DNA from: Chenopodium formosanum
Taxonomy: Eukaryota > Streptophyta > Magnoliopsida > Caryophyllales > Amaranthaceae
Reading direction: 5' to 3'
Length of the DNA: 64,000 bases
Assembly: GCA_024500155.1 (NCBI GenBank)
Contig: CM044858.1
Span: 33,027,786-33,091,785 of the forward strand
Every line of letters starts with the position of its first letter. The first letter of the stretch is position 1. Below the pieces are notes generated by a model. It did no database searches. It was not told the DNA's origin and saw nothing but the letters and a program-made list of their open reading frames with translations. The translations under genes and the position numbers were made by a program. Shown here in pieces: positions 34,426 through 47,830 of this stretch.

Positions 34426-34453
34426 AAACACAACAATAATTAATGGTACCAAA

Positions 34454-34783
<330 letters not shown>

Positions 34784-35312
34784 AACAGACATGAGATAAT
34801 AAACTACAACAATTTCTAATCTAACCAACTCTAATTCACCTAGCCTTAACCTATCCTAGCCATGATTTTTAAATCTTGGACGAATAGTTCTAGTTACCTC
34901 TTGAAGCGTGACCAATTTATAGAGTAGAAAGAAGGAGTAGAAGACCCACGAAAATCCTTTTAAAACCCATGAAAACTACACGGGTAAACAAGCCTTGTTT
35001 CTCCTTGATTCCTTTACTTCAATGGAGATATTCAACCACGATTTTGTAAATGAAATAAGCAGAAAGAAGAGTCTTGATTTACCCTTGATTAAGCCTTGGA
35101 AGATCAAGAAAATTTTGAGGGAGAGAGATGAGTTTTGTGCAGCGGATGAAAGGAATGAAGGATGTAGTTTTGTGTAGCCTTTTTAACGTGAGAAAGGGAG
35201 GAGGAAGGGCAAGTGTTAAGGCATCATTAAGTGGGGTGTAATGAGGAGTAAGTAGGTGGTTACCTAGGTTAGATAATCAGCCTTCTTATCCGTCAACGCT
35301 GCTATGTAAATC

Positions 35313-37316
35313 TGTTGAGCAATTAGGTTTTGATGATTATAAACTAATGATGATTATCTATCTAACGTGTATGTTAAGTTGTGCATAGAAAGAGCAAGTT
35401 ATGCTTGGAACAGGATACAAGGAACCTGAGTAATGACAGGTATATATGTAAGGAACTTGAGCAATATAGGATAAGCAATAGAGGAACAAGAACAACGATA
35501 AGTGTTATGGTTGATAAGCATGATGATGGCTAAGGAACCATGAAGGTAACTATGTAAACATGTGTTTGCATATGTTAGCTTCATAAGGTAAGTATCCTAT
35601 ACATATATAGGTCATGTATGTGTAGGAGTCTTTTAATTTAGTTTAGTTTTCTTTATTGTTTTTATAAATGAAAAAACTAACCTTCTGAGTTACTTTGTTA
35701 TCCTCAGAAGTTTGCTCAGTTTGTCATCATTAAAAAGGGGCAACTTGTTGACCCTTATGAGGTTTTGATGATGATGTTAAGAATTGAGCAAACTTCCATT
35801 TAATAAGGATTTTCTAGTGTTGTGATGTTGGCAGGTTCAGTAAGCGTAGAGGGCTGAAGTAGGAACTGGAACAAAGGAACTTTGGAAGATCCATGAGGAC
35901 AAGTAAAGAACAGAAGAAGAGTTCCAGCAATGGAACTTCCCGAAGTTTCTCAACAGGAACTTCAAAACGGGTGTAACGACCTGGTTCTGGTGTAATGCTG
36001 GGGCAAACCCTAAGATCCAGAATATATCAAGACTACAGGATTCCAGAACAAGAGTTTCAGAGAAGCAACATGAAGACAGAGAAATAGAAGTATATTGCTC
36101 TAGGATTCATGTAAGTATGTTGGACATAAAAGTCGGTCTGGAACAAGTCTATATGGAACCAAGGTGAACTCCAAACAGTTAATGAAATTAGAGTGACTGA
36201 CTTGTCAGGAACTCAGAGACTGTCAGAGTTCAGGAACCTAATAGGAACTTAAGTATGCACGTCGTTAAAAGTCGGTTTTAATGATATATATATTTACTTA
36301 ATACGTGCATATCTTTTAGGGATTTGGTTTTACTGAATAAAGATATTTATCTTCTAATAAATCCCTTTTGGAAAAAGATAAATTTTGTTTAAAAAGTATT
36401 TTTAAACTAAAAGATAAGATTGGAATAAAAGCTGATTTTATGCTAAGTTATCTTATTATTATTGACAGATTTTATTCTGAACAAAAAGATATATTTTCGG
36501 AAAACTTGTTTTTAGAAAATATCTTTTAAACTTATCTTTTCAGAAAATCTATCTTTTTCAAGATGAAATGAATATTTCGAGTGTACTATAAATATGCTCA
36601 TAAGTATTCATTCAAAGTTGAGGCTGACGAAGTGTAGTGGTCGTGCTTAATGGTTTTATCCTTCACCACGAAGCTAAGTCAGTTCTCCTGGTCAAAGTTC
36701 CTATCAGGTTTTGGTTACAGTACGTCCAGTGAGTTCCAGACAGGTCTCGAGTGTCCAATATATTAGTTTTATCTCTTTATTCATAGATATGTATTTAGGG
36801 ATATTCAATGAGATCTTGTAATGGAAAAAGGGTTTTGAGTGTTTTGTATTTTGGGGTGAGATTGTGAATTCTCTTAAATTCACGCAAGTGATGAGTTTGA
36901 AATCTCGTAAAATTCGAGTGGTAGCTGTGAGTGCACAGTGAGTGAAAGGAACCTGAGAAGTGTCTTGGGTCACCTAGGAAGTGTCCTGGGTAAGGGGAGA
37001 AAAAGGGTCCTGAGAAGTGTCTTAGGTCTGGTAGGAAATGTCCTATCATAGAGTCAAGTGTCCGTGGTGGAACTTGCAAAGCAAAGGTCTGTGTAATAGG
37101 TTGTACTAGAAGAGTTGCCTATTATAGTGGAATTTGTTTATAAGTCCCAATAGGGCCGAGGTTTTACTTCCAGTTAGGCACTGGATGGTTTCCTCGTAAA
37201 ACTTGCTGTGTGCTTTAAGTTCCTTTACGTTTCAATTGTTTATTTCCGCATAAGTTCCGCGATTGGAACCTACTACCATTCACCCCCCCTCTTGTAGTAG
37301 TTCATCTAAACTAACA
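35313..37316 (+). repeat. 5' LTR of the SIRE-like element
   Basis: It runs from TGTTGAGCAATTAGG to CATCTAAACTAACA. The part at 35725-35795 looks like an older purine tract plus LTR start (TCATCATTAAAAAGGGGCAAC, then TTGTTGACC and GAGGTTTTGATGATGATG), a second copy of the element's own junction motif inside the LTR. Confidence 0.92.
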
Positions 37317-37318
37317 AT

Positions 37319-37330
37319 TGGTATCAGAGC
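37319..37330 (+). other. Primer-binding site, initiator tRNA-Met
   Basis: TGGTATCAGAGC lies two bases after the LTR. This is the usual Copia primer site, complementary to the tRNA-iMet 3' end. Confidence 0.9.
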
Positions 37331-40290
37331 AGGTGCTCTTGATAAACCGGGCAACCCCGAGGAGCGAGCAAGTTCCAGGCTAGGATGGATATCTACAAGG
37401 AATGCAACGAATGGAACTCAACCCTAGAACGTACCCAATACCACGTGAAGACCAAAGTCTGCTTGTGAAACAGAAGTGATTCAAAGATGAACATCTTTGA
37501 GAAATAGTTCAAGGAACGTATTGTGTAGAATTATGCATATTTGGTCTCTTGGAACCTGGATTACTACTGAATGGAAACTTAATTCTTTGGGCAAGGTAAT
37601 GAACGTATATTTTGAATATTTGCCAAAGAATGACCTTATCATGTGTATGTGTCATTCTGAATATTTATTATGTAGACACATGATGTTTATTGTTAGTAAA
37701 GATAGTTGGTTTAACCGTAGTTGTTTTAATTATGGATTATTGACGTTAACTACTAACATGAAGGTACCCAATATATATTGGGTAACCAAAGCCAAAAGAT
37801 GACTGATTTTGCAGGCTATATGAGTGGAGACAACTTATTAATAACGATGATCTTTGGTTGTTTGTATATAAGGAATTATGTGCAAGTTCCTCTCACTAGA
37901 AAGCCTTTATAAGAGGGTTATAGTAGGTGAAGCGACAATATGGATAAGTGTGTAAGTCACCTATACATCTCTCTGTAAATATTGGTCATGTGCTTTTGGT
38001 ATGTATTAATCCTTCACAAATTCCTATTGAAATTCAATTCCCTATTCTTATGAAGGTTATTTGTGAATGGATAAAAAGAGAAGTTGTTTTGATGTTTATA
38101 ATGTATATCATGACAAACTAACTTCTCTTCTAGTTTTGTGCAAGTTATTAATGATTGTTTTGTAGGTTTGTCCATTGAGACAAATTGGTGCATAAAAGTT
38201 TGTTCCATTAGGAGCTCAGTGCTTAAATTGGTTGGAACTTGGTGAACTTGAAATGATAGAACGAATTAGGGATACAGGAATAACAAAGCTTCTATATCAA
38301 GTGCTATAGGAGTTAGCGTATACGTTCCTGTAAAGATTCTGGTTCAAGTTCCAGTTAAGTTCTTAGTATTCAAAGTTCCTTGGAACAAAGCATTAATTCC
38401 TGTAGCAGACTCTTATGAAGGATGATGAGTTAAGATGATTATCTTTGACTGCGTGTTGGAGATTCATCATTTCGTTGATGGAACGACATCTAAAAGGGAG
38501 TACTCTTACAGGAACTTTATGTTTCAACACTTTTATGCTTTAGGTTTTTTCTATCTCTTTTGACTAACCTACTGACATTTTAAAGGCACAAAGGAATCTC
38601 TTGGGTTGTGAACTTTCAGGTTATATCTTTTGAATGATAATATGAGGGACTTTGACAAGGTGTTGAAGAATTTGAGATTAAATCAACACGTTCCTCTACC
38701 CAAGATACAATGGTCTAAAGGACCAGAAGACATGTTCCAACTTTATGTCAAAAGGAACATGGAAGAGTTGAAGGTTTATAATAGGAGGGAACTCGCATTA
38801 TCTCGACAGCGAGGTTCCAAAAGAGATGATGATAGCCAAATCAAGGTATCTCTTACTATAAACCTACAATGGAAGAACTTTGACTTATAATACTAACACG
38901 AAAGGTAAAATTTCTACATAACAGGAAGTTAATAAGTCAAGTTCCTATCCCATTGTGAATATTTTTCTCGTCGAGTTTTTAATGCACATTCTGGTTTTCA
39001 ATTGCTTGTAACTCTATTTGTTTCATGGCTTCAAGATGACATCATCAATAAAGAGTGGAAATGTCACATATGAAGGGAATCAAAAAGGGAACACATCATT
39101 TGTGGATCTCAAGGTGATTCCTAACAACAACCTGACATTTCTAGGTTTTATTGAAGATGAGATACTTCTATGCTTCAAACTGTGAACATGTAAATCTTTT
39201 CATGCTTGATAAACCTAGTAGGAACTCGATAATAGGTATATGTATATGTAAGTTCCAAACAGGTTAAGATCGAAAAGCATGAGAATCAAACACATGTTAC
39301 ATTCTCTTTCAACATCAGGTAGATGGTAAGCAACACTAATCCATTGGATCTTAGTGATATGGATATGTTTACCATGTGATATGTAGAGACTAATTGAAAG
39401 AGATGTCTTGTTTATAAGTAATGAAAGCAAATGTGCACTTGGTTACTTTTCTTAATAGAAGAGACGATGAATTGTTTGAAAGTCTTTTCTATCACAGGGT
39501 AAGTGGCTAAGTGTTCATCATCTATGAGGTTATAGATCTAACAACGGAACCTAGTTCCAGTCATGTTTAGTGTTTGTTGCAGGAACACAGATTGATAACA
39601 AGTTTTCAATTTTGAATCATGAAAGACAAGAAGAGAACAAAGTTATATACTAATGGTCTTTGCAGGTTCTTTGGAATAGTTTTCAATGCCTCTTGCTACA
39701 TCATCAACACTGAAGCAATAGATCTTTGATTAACAAGACACCCTATGTTCCACTTAGGGATGTTTGATGATAGAAGTGCCAAGGCGATTTATCCATAAAC
39801 GCCGAGAACAGCAAAACATAAAGAGTTTACCCTATCTTATTTAATGTGCAATAAGTGAACATATTTTGAGACTAACATGTTTGTTCCCATCAGACAGGTG
39901 ATAAAAGGTGAACTCGCAAGTTCTTGAAGAACTATCTGAGTTCCTAGTAAAGAAATATGTCACTAAGAATAACAGCAAGGGATAGCTACATATGTTGAGG
40001 AACTTCGAGATGTTAAGTTCCAACTCATGCAGCAAAGTTCAAAGAACTCAATACAAGAAAGCAAGTTCCAACGAAGTTCCAGAGCTGAGATAATATTTGT
40101 TCCGACCAGCAATATCTCAACAAACTATGGAACTAAAGTGTCTTTCATGCATATGTAACCAAAGGGAAAACCTCAACAACCAAGGATCAGAGAAGAGCTC
40201 GAGATATCAACTGAAAAAGATGGACTTCATAACTCATAGTTGTATAAAAGATAAGTTTGTTTTTAAGGTTGATGTAAACATATAATTGGT
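37331..40290 (+). other. Internal region of the SIRE-like element, gag/protease/integrase zone without recognisable domains
   Basis: The order of a Copia element would put gag, protease and integrase here. I see no zinc knuckle, no DSG/DTG protease motif and no integrase motif. The frames at 37497-37802 and 38630-38890 show no family pattern. Many GGAACTT/AAGTTCC words recur, as in the LTR. Confidence 0.5.
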
Positions 40291-40294
40291 TGTT

Positions 40295-40800
40295 ATCAGG
40301 TTAGATGTGCAGCAGGAACTTAATAAGCTTAAAAGGAAGAGGATGCATGTCACATCCTGAACCTATTCTAGAACACCTAAAAAGGGTCGGAGATTAAAAA
40401 GGGTGTTCTGGAAAATGCTTATTGAGTAAGGCACGTGGATGGAACAAGGCCAGGTTGGTTCTTAAAAGAAATAACCAATACAAAGGTATGTATTGTCTTT
40501 AAGGAACTTGTTGCGTGTGTAGCTAGACTTGAAGCAAATTGAATAATATTTGTTCTTGCTGTTTATATGGGATTAGAGTTGTACCACATAGATGTCCTGT
40601 ATGTCTTGATATGAATTTTTGTAGACGTCTATGTGGAACATACTCTAGGATAGAATGCTATCCAAGTTCCTTCTTGAAAATTGAGTTTTAAAAAGTATCA
40701 ATTTTTGTTTTCAAGATGAACTGAGTTATTAGTAGTACTTGTTTACATTGATATATCTCTGGTACTACTAACGAGCCATTGTGCATTGATTTTTGCTAAT
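40295..40800 (+). pseudogene. Decayed Copia reverse transcriptase relic
   Basis: Short runs in shifting frames match the Copia RT order. First comes an ELNKLKR-like piece (about 40310). Then come NKARLV (about 40445), VARLEA (about 40525), YMGLELYHIDV (about 40570) and a VYID piece at the place of the YVDD catalytic motif (about 40745). Several stops and shifts intervene, so no active enzyme can be made. RT of this pattern is the Ty1/copia type; the match is by eye. Confidence 0.6.
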
Positions 40801-42876
40801 TTATGATAAGAAAATATATTTGTAAGCATTAACCACTGACAATGGAACTTGAGTTAGAAGTGGAAGTTCATATTAGATTCGAGATCATCAAGGAACATAA
40901 CAGCCACTTCAAGAACTCCAAGGTAAGCCATCATATTCAACCAATGCTTTAAAGTTATATTTTTACTGGTAAGAGACTACATAAGATACAAGTTCCTTTT
41001 CACATGTCGGCATTAGATGAATTGAATTGATATATTTGTGGTATGAATGCAATATGTGAATTTGTGAATTGATTCTCTTATGGTTTTGTCTTGACTTGTC
41101 ATATTCTTGTTTATTGCTTAATAGAACAAGACTTGATGAAACATAACATGAGTATAAAGTATTTTTCCCATAAGTTATGTCAAGCTGGGGTTCCTATGCA
41201 TGTAATACTTAAAGTAAAGAATATGTGCTTATTGTTTATGTGTCACACTTAATTCTTGTGTTGTAAAAGACATACTTACTTGCCTAAGAGTATTAGAGGT
41301 CTCATAATAGAACTATGGGTGCTGTCAAACACGAAGTTCCTAAGTTGCCAAAGGAACAATGAAAGAAACTTTGATGGAACAAGACAGGTAAGTTCCCAGA
41401 CCGTTTACACCTCACTTGTTTAAATTTCAGAGGGAACTAACCTATATTTTAGCCAACTTTCAAGCATCCACGTCATATATCTTCGATCGCAACATTATTC
41501 TACAACTCTAAGTTGTGTGTCCGTGTTGCATATACTTTAATTGTCCCATATTCAGAAAATCGAAGATTCTTATTCACCCAATTCAATTTCCTCTTTCCGT
41601 TCACACACTTTTACTTCTTATTCTTGATTCCCATGTGCTCTAAGTTTGTTGATCATCTTTTTATGATTTGATGAAACATGAAAAATGGTGACTATATTTT
41701 GAGGGGGAAGTTGAAGATAAATAAAGAAGTAAGTACTTGAAAAGGAAGAAGAATGGTAAGGGACTCAGGGGGAATAAGGCAGGAACCAAGAAATCAAAAT
41801 GGTTCAGATCTGGTTGTGGAACTCAAGTGTATGAGTAAGTAATATCTTCATTGATTTAAAAATGTGTTATTCCAGGAAAGTATGCAAAATTTGTATAATG
41901 ACACCCTTTAAAAAAAAAAAAAAGAAAAGAAAAGAAAAAGAAAAGGGTGATCAAATATTTAATTTCCTGGATATCTAAAGATGAAGAATATTGACTTTGA
42001 TGTGGAGTACTCGTATACTTGGTGAGCTAGTGAAGGAACAACGACAAACGTTGAAGGAACTTGGCTATGATGAAACTGAAATCTATAAAGTTCCAGTATG
42101 CAGAATGTTCCTCAAAGAAGTTGGTGGTAGAAGTAAGGGAATTTGGTTATCAATTGGTAAGATGAATATGTGTTGTGTTTAGCAGAAGGTTCAAGAGTAT
42201 GAAATGAAGAACAAATGTGGTGAACCTTATCATCTCAAAAGGTCTAAACGAAGAGCACAAATTCCATTTCATGTTCCCTCTACTTATTTTGTTCCATATG
42301 CTTCTTTATATATCCTTGAATTTGCGCTTTCATTTGTCTATTCATGCAGTTCATTCCTAACTTTTTAGCTCTGATCTTTACTTGATTCTTAACCTCTTAT
42401 TTGTCAAGTTCAATTAAGGGTTTTGAAGTTGGGCCTTTGGATTGTGAGTTGGAAATTAGTGTGAAAATGGCATCCGTGTTTGAAAAGTGAGTACCTTGAG
42501 GCTTTTAGGAACAACAAGTGTTTAACCATTATATATTTACTTATTATATGGTGGTAGGTGTGACATATGACTTTAAGTGTGTATAATTTACGAAAAACAA
42601 ACATGTGGAACAATACCCTTTTTGATAATGACAAAAGGGGGAAGAATATGTATGATGCTTATGGTATGCAGTAATTAAGTCTAAAGTTCTTACATCATGA
42701 TCGTTGAAAGTATATATATATTGATAATGATGTGTATTTCTAAGTTCCTAACTATGTTAAGTTCCTGTGTATGTTCTTAACTTGTTCATAAGTTATTTCC
42801 TTGAAAAACTAAGGGGGAATAAATGTACAACGATTATCCTTTAATATGTGATAAGCATCATTAGTTTGTCATCATC
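40801..42876 (+). other. Distal internal region of the SIRE-like element
   Basis: No RNase H motif is visible. A GAAAA-rich purine run lies at about 41910-41946. Phrases like GGGGGAAG and GGGGGAATAAG recur, as often seen upstream of the 3' LTR in this type of element. Confidence 0.45.
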
Positions 42877-42890
42877 AAAAAGGGGGAAAT
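42877..42890 (+). other. Polypurine tract of the SIRE-like element
   Basis: AAAAAGGGGGAAAT directly precedes the 3' LTR start TGTTGAGC. Confidence 0.85.
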
Positions 42891-44894
42891 TGTTGAGCAA
42901 TTAGGTTTTGATGATTATAAACTAATGATGATTATCTATCTAACGTGTATGTTAAGTTGTGCATAGAAAGAGCAAGTTATGCTTGGAACAGGATACAAGG
43001 AACCTGAGTAATGACAGGTATATATGTAAGGAACTTGAGCAATATAGGATAAGCAATAGAGGAACAAGAACAACGATAAGTGTTATGGTTGATAAGCATG
43101 ATGATGGCTAAGGAACCATGAAGGTAACTATGTAAACATGTGTTTGCATATGTTAGCTTCATAAGGTAAGTATCCTATACATATATAGGTCATGTATGTG
43201 TAGGAGTCTTTTAATTTAGTTTAGTTTTCTTTATTGTTTTTATAAATGAAAAAACTAACCTTCTGAGTTACTTTGTTATCCTCAGAAGTTTGCTCAGTTT
43301 GTCATCATTAAAAAGGGGCAACTTGTTGACCCTTATGAGGTTTTGATGATGATGTTAAGAATTGAGCAAACTTCCATTTAATAAGGATTTTCTAGTGTTG
43401 TGATGTTGGCAGGTTCAGTAAGCGTAGAGGGCTGAAGTAGGAACTGGAACAAAGGAACTTTGGAAGATCCATGAGGACAAGTAAAGAACAGAAGAAGAGT
43501 TCCAGCAATGGAACTTCCCGAAGTTTCTCAACAGGAACTTCAAAACGGGTGTAACGACCTGGTTCTGGTGTAATGCTGGGGCAAACCCTAAGATCCAGAA
43601 TATATCAAGACTACAGGATTCCAGAACAAGAGTTTCAGAGAAGCAACATGAAGACAGAGAAATAGAAGTATATTGCTCTAGGATTCATGTAAGTATGTTG
43701 GACATAAAAGTCGGTCTGGAACAAGTCTATATGGAACCAAGGTGAACTCCAAACAGTTAATGAAATTAGAGTGACTGACTTGTCAGGAACTCAGAGACTG
43801 TCAGAGTTCAGGAACCTAATAGGAACTTAAGTATGCACGTCGTTAAAAGTCGGTTTTAATGATATATATATTTACTTAATACGTGCATATCTTTTAGGGA
43901 TTTGGTTTTACTGAATAAAGATATTTATCTTCTAATAAATCCCTTTTGGAAAAAGATAAATTTTGTTTAAAAAGTATTTTTAAACTAAAAGATAAGATTG
44001 GAATAAAAGCTGATTTTATGCTAAGTTATCTTATTATTATTGACAGATTTTATTCTGAACAAAAAGATATATTTTCGGAAAACTTGTTTTTAGAAAATAT
44101 CTTTTAAACTTATCTTTTCAGAAAATCTATCTTTTTCAAGATGAAATGAATATTTCGAGTGTACTATAAATATGCTCATAAGTATTCATTCAAAGTTGAG
44201 GCTGACGAAGTGTAGTGGTCGTGCTTAATGGTTTTATCCTTCACCACGAAGCTAAGTCAGTTCTCCTGGTCAAAGTTCCTATCAGGTTTTGGTTACAGTA
44301 CGTCCAGTGAGTTCCAGACAGGTCTCGAGTGTCCAATATATTAGTTTTATCTCTTTATTCATAGATATGTATTTAGGGATATTCAATGAGATCTTGTAAT
44401 GGAAAAAGGGTTTTGAGTGTTTTGTATTTTGGGGTGAGATTGTGAATTCTCTTAAATTCACGCAAGTGATGAGTTTGAAATCTCGTAAAATTCGAGTGGT
44501 AGCTGTGAGTGCACAGTGAGTGAAAGGAACCTGAGAAGTGTCTTGGGTCACCTAGGAAGTGTCCTGGGTAAGGGGAGAAAAAGGGTCCTGAGAAGTGTCT
44601 TAGGTCTGGTAGGAAGTGTCCTATCATAGAGTCAAGTGTCCGTGGTGGAACTTGCAAAGCAAAGGTCTGTGTAATAGGTTGTACTAGAAGAGTTGCCTAT
44701 TATAGTGGAATTTGTTTATAAGTCCCAATAGGGCCGAGGTTTTACTTCCAGTTAGGCACTGGATGGTTTCCTCGTAAAACTTGTTGTGTGCTTTAAGTTC
44801 CTTTACGTTTCAATTGTTTATTTCCGCATAAGTTCCGCGATTGGAACCTACTACCATTCACCCCCCCTCTTGTAGTAGTTCATCTAAACTAACA
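42891..44894 (+). repeat. 3' LTR of the SIRE-like element
   Basis: 2004 bp, the same length as the 5' LTR. The two differences seen are A/G near 44616 (37038 in the 5' copy) and C/T near 44782 (37204). Confidence 0.92.
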
Positions 44895-45288
44895 AAATCA
44901 ACCTAAAATGGGCTCAAATGAAGCGCATGCACAAACAAGCCCCATAATACCTAGGTTCAAGGCTTTTCTTTTGGGCTTGATTAAATTATTACTTTAGCTT
45001 AAGAATGGGTTTAAGGAATCTAATAAACAAGTCTATCTTAAATTCTTAATCTATTTAGTTATGAAAGCTTGAGGAAAACCCGACCCATAAACTAGGAAAG
45101 GAATGTAACGGGAGGCATTTAAAACGCGTTCAAAAACGATAATATAGATTAGATTATTGATATCTTAATAATAATGAAAATAAAAATTTAAATCACAATA
45201 CTAAAAATATATATATAAAGTCCATATGTACCGAAAAGCGACATAAATGACAAAATGCGAAACTAGTAATGATATTCATTTATAATGA

Positions 45289-45996
45289 CCTAATTTATAA
45301 GCGACATATTGATGTGGTACTTGTGGCGTAGACGGAACGAAAAAATCTTCCAAGGAGTTGGAACTTATCACCTTGTGATTGTGGATAGAGGGCAGCGGCT
45401 TGCGAGTGATTGCATCTCAAGTACAGAGAAAATATATAATGTAGTACGAGCCAAGAGCAATAGCAGCCCCAAAACTTGGGTAGCCCCTCCGGAAGGAATT
45501 ACAAAGATCATTTACAATGCGTCCCTCCGCGATGAAGGCTGGGTGGGTCTCGGTGTGGTGACGAGAAACTGGCAAGGGGAGGTATTATTTGCTGCAACAA
45601 GAAAATTGAAAGCTTTCTAGCCACCCATTATAGCTGAATGTAAAGCTATTGTTATGGCTACAAGACTTGCAAAACGTTATGACTCAAAGACCTTGTGATC
45701 CGACTACCATGTCTTTATTAAAAGACTATGCAAGGGCTCTGTTTTTCTCACTGACCTTGATCTTATGCCAGAAGATGTGCATTAATCTTCTAGCTATTTT
45801 AATTCTATCGTTTGGTGTCATGTTAAATGGGAAGGCAACAGTGTAGCTCATCATTTAGCCCGTTTAGTGCCTTTTGGTTTGGAACAAACTTGGATGAACC
45901 ATTGTCCTTGTGAGGTATCCCCGTATGCATTGATGGATAACTTATTAATATAAGGCACGCCATTCGTTTTCCTCAAAAAAAATAAAAATAAAAGGA
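45289..45996 (+). mobile_element. 5'-truncated LINE with an RNase H remnant
   Basis: The sequence from about 45311 encodes a YLWRRRNEKIF block, the end of plant LINE reverse transcriptases. An RNase H-like part (RVT_3 type) follows, with PPEGITKIIYNASL, GLGVVTRNWQGE and later VAHHLARL, broken by stops at 45618 and beyond. It ends in an A-rich tail (45975-45996). The flanks repeat CATTTATAATGA (45277-45288) and CATTATAATGA (45997-46007), a target duplication with a one-base gap. 5' truncation is normal for LINE insertion. The first catalytic Asp position of RNase H reads as Asn. Confidence 0.7.
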
Positions 45997-46556
45997 CATT
46001 ATAATGAGTTTTATAAATAAAAGAATTAAAGAATACTTTATAAATAATACCAATTTGATAAACGAGTTGGCGGAATTACCCAATGCAACTTTAGTTATCG
46101 ATATTGATACGATTGCACGTAAAACGTTTTTAAAACTCCAAAATCACTTTATACATATTAGATTGGTACTTCAGTCAAGAAATCACCCATGATGACCCGT
46201 ATCAATCGCAATAGGTTATATTTTAAAATTACATGTAATTTAGTAACACTTACTAAATAGATGCTTAAGCTTAAGGAATCACTATTTAAGACTAATATCA
46301 ATTCAAATAATTTAAATGTAGTTGAAATGATTAAAATTTAAATATAAAACTTTTTAAATAATAACTTACAATCGTTTTATTAAAACATTATAATAAGGGT
46401 TTCAAAAGATTGAGATGACCTTTAAATCAAATAACGATCTTAATAATTAAATTAACATTTTAATTTATAAATTGAGATTTAAATTAGAAATTAGGCAATA
46501 TAGGTTGAAGCAGACATATAAAATAATTGTTCGAAAGTACAGGATGTTACAAGAGG

Positions 46557-47830
46557 AAAAATATTGTGCAAAAATATACTATCGCCAAAGCTACATAAGC
46601 TCTACTGCCGAACACCTCCATGATTTATGTATATAGTTTCACGTAATTTGTTAATATAATTGGTTTTAATATAATTTGTTTCAGGTTGATTACTCATTAT
46701 ATACTACATTTTTTTATGTAGATTGTGACTAATTTATCTACAACGAAATCACGAGTCTGTTAGAATGATTCAAACTAGTTATTATAGTTTACGATATGAA
46801 CATGTTATTAGTTAGTGGGTTGGTTTATTTAAATTTGTTAGTCAACAATATGTTTCATTTAGTTGAGAAGTATAAGGAGTAAGAGGGTTCACTACTCACA
46901 CTAATTTAGCTCACGTTTCTATGTTGTACGTGGTGTTTTGTTATTTGTTTGGAGTACTATTTAAAAGACTTTGTATGTTGATTTATTTAATGCAATTAAT
47001 GAAATATTAATCTCTCATCTCTCTCTAAAGCTTCTACATTCATCCACAATATTACATCTCTCTTGAGCGATAATGCTTGTTGGCTGGTTGTGGTTATAGT
47101 CCTAACCTTGTTAATTGTTATTGTTTAATTTTGTGTCTTTCATTTCTTATATCCATCTCTTTATCTGTTTTATATTCAAATTTAACAATGTGAACCTACA
47201 AAATACCTAAATAATAAAGCCAACGTCATGTTTGTGCTATTTTGAAAACATGAAGTTCTTTTTTTGAGTAAACTTTTCTAATGTTGTGAACTTTGTAACT
47301 TCATGTATTGTGCAGCGTGATTTGGGTAACATTTGTAATAAAATATATCTAAATGGTGACCACTTCAACACACCCTAGTACGAGCTCTTTTTATTGTATT
47401 TCTCTAGTTTATTTTTCGTTTAATCTATGAATATCAAATGTTGCTTTAATTTATAAGAAATTGTTAGACCAAAAGACATTTAATGTTTTCTAACTCACAT
47501 TAGCTCATGAAATGAGGTGCAGTCATGAATTCAATGTATGAGTCTATAATGGAATCCTCCTCCTCTACTGTACCGTATAATTCTTTGCAATTTTCTTTTG
47601 CCATTGAGACTTCACCTGGCCTATATCACCTCTTGTCGCTCCATCTAGCTTAACGCAACTCTCTTCAGTCGTCAAGATTTCACCTATACCACCTTTGGCT
47701 ACTCTAATTTCGATTGGCGGGTCTCCTTCAGGTACTCCATTATCATCCTATGAGTCTTCAATAGTTGTAAAACCTGTTATATACCCCCTTAACGATCGAA
47801 AATCGGTCGAACAGCCTTTTAGCACCCCAC
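46557..47830. other. Intergenic DNA without recognisable features
   Basis: A+T-rich, with no convincing frame, RNA gene or element border found. Confidence 0.5.

Larger units (their letters stand above)
35313..44894 (+). mobile_element. Young SIRE/Maximus-like Copia retrotransposon, coding region decayed
   Basis: The 9582-bp element has LTRs of exactly 2004 bp, an initiator tRNA-Met primer site, a purine tract, and a perfect 5-bp duplication AAATC (35308-35312 and 44895-44899). Reading both LTRs side by side I found two differences, so insertion was very recent. The internal part of about 5.6 kb has no long frame; only a stop-ridden RT relic is recognisable (about 40295-40800). Long LTRs and the primer site fit the SIRE/Maximus lineage. 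It must have been copied by enzymes of an intact relative. Confidence 0.9.

Noticed and set aside
36704..37079. Minus-strand frames of 89 and 94 codons, repeated at 44282-44657
   Set aside because: LTR sequence present twice; the repetition is not evidence of selection.
37317..42876. Intact gag-pol in the SIRE-like element
   Set aside because: No long frame; only RT fragments in changing frames were found.
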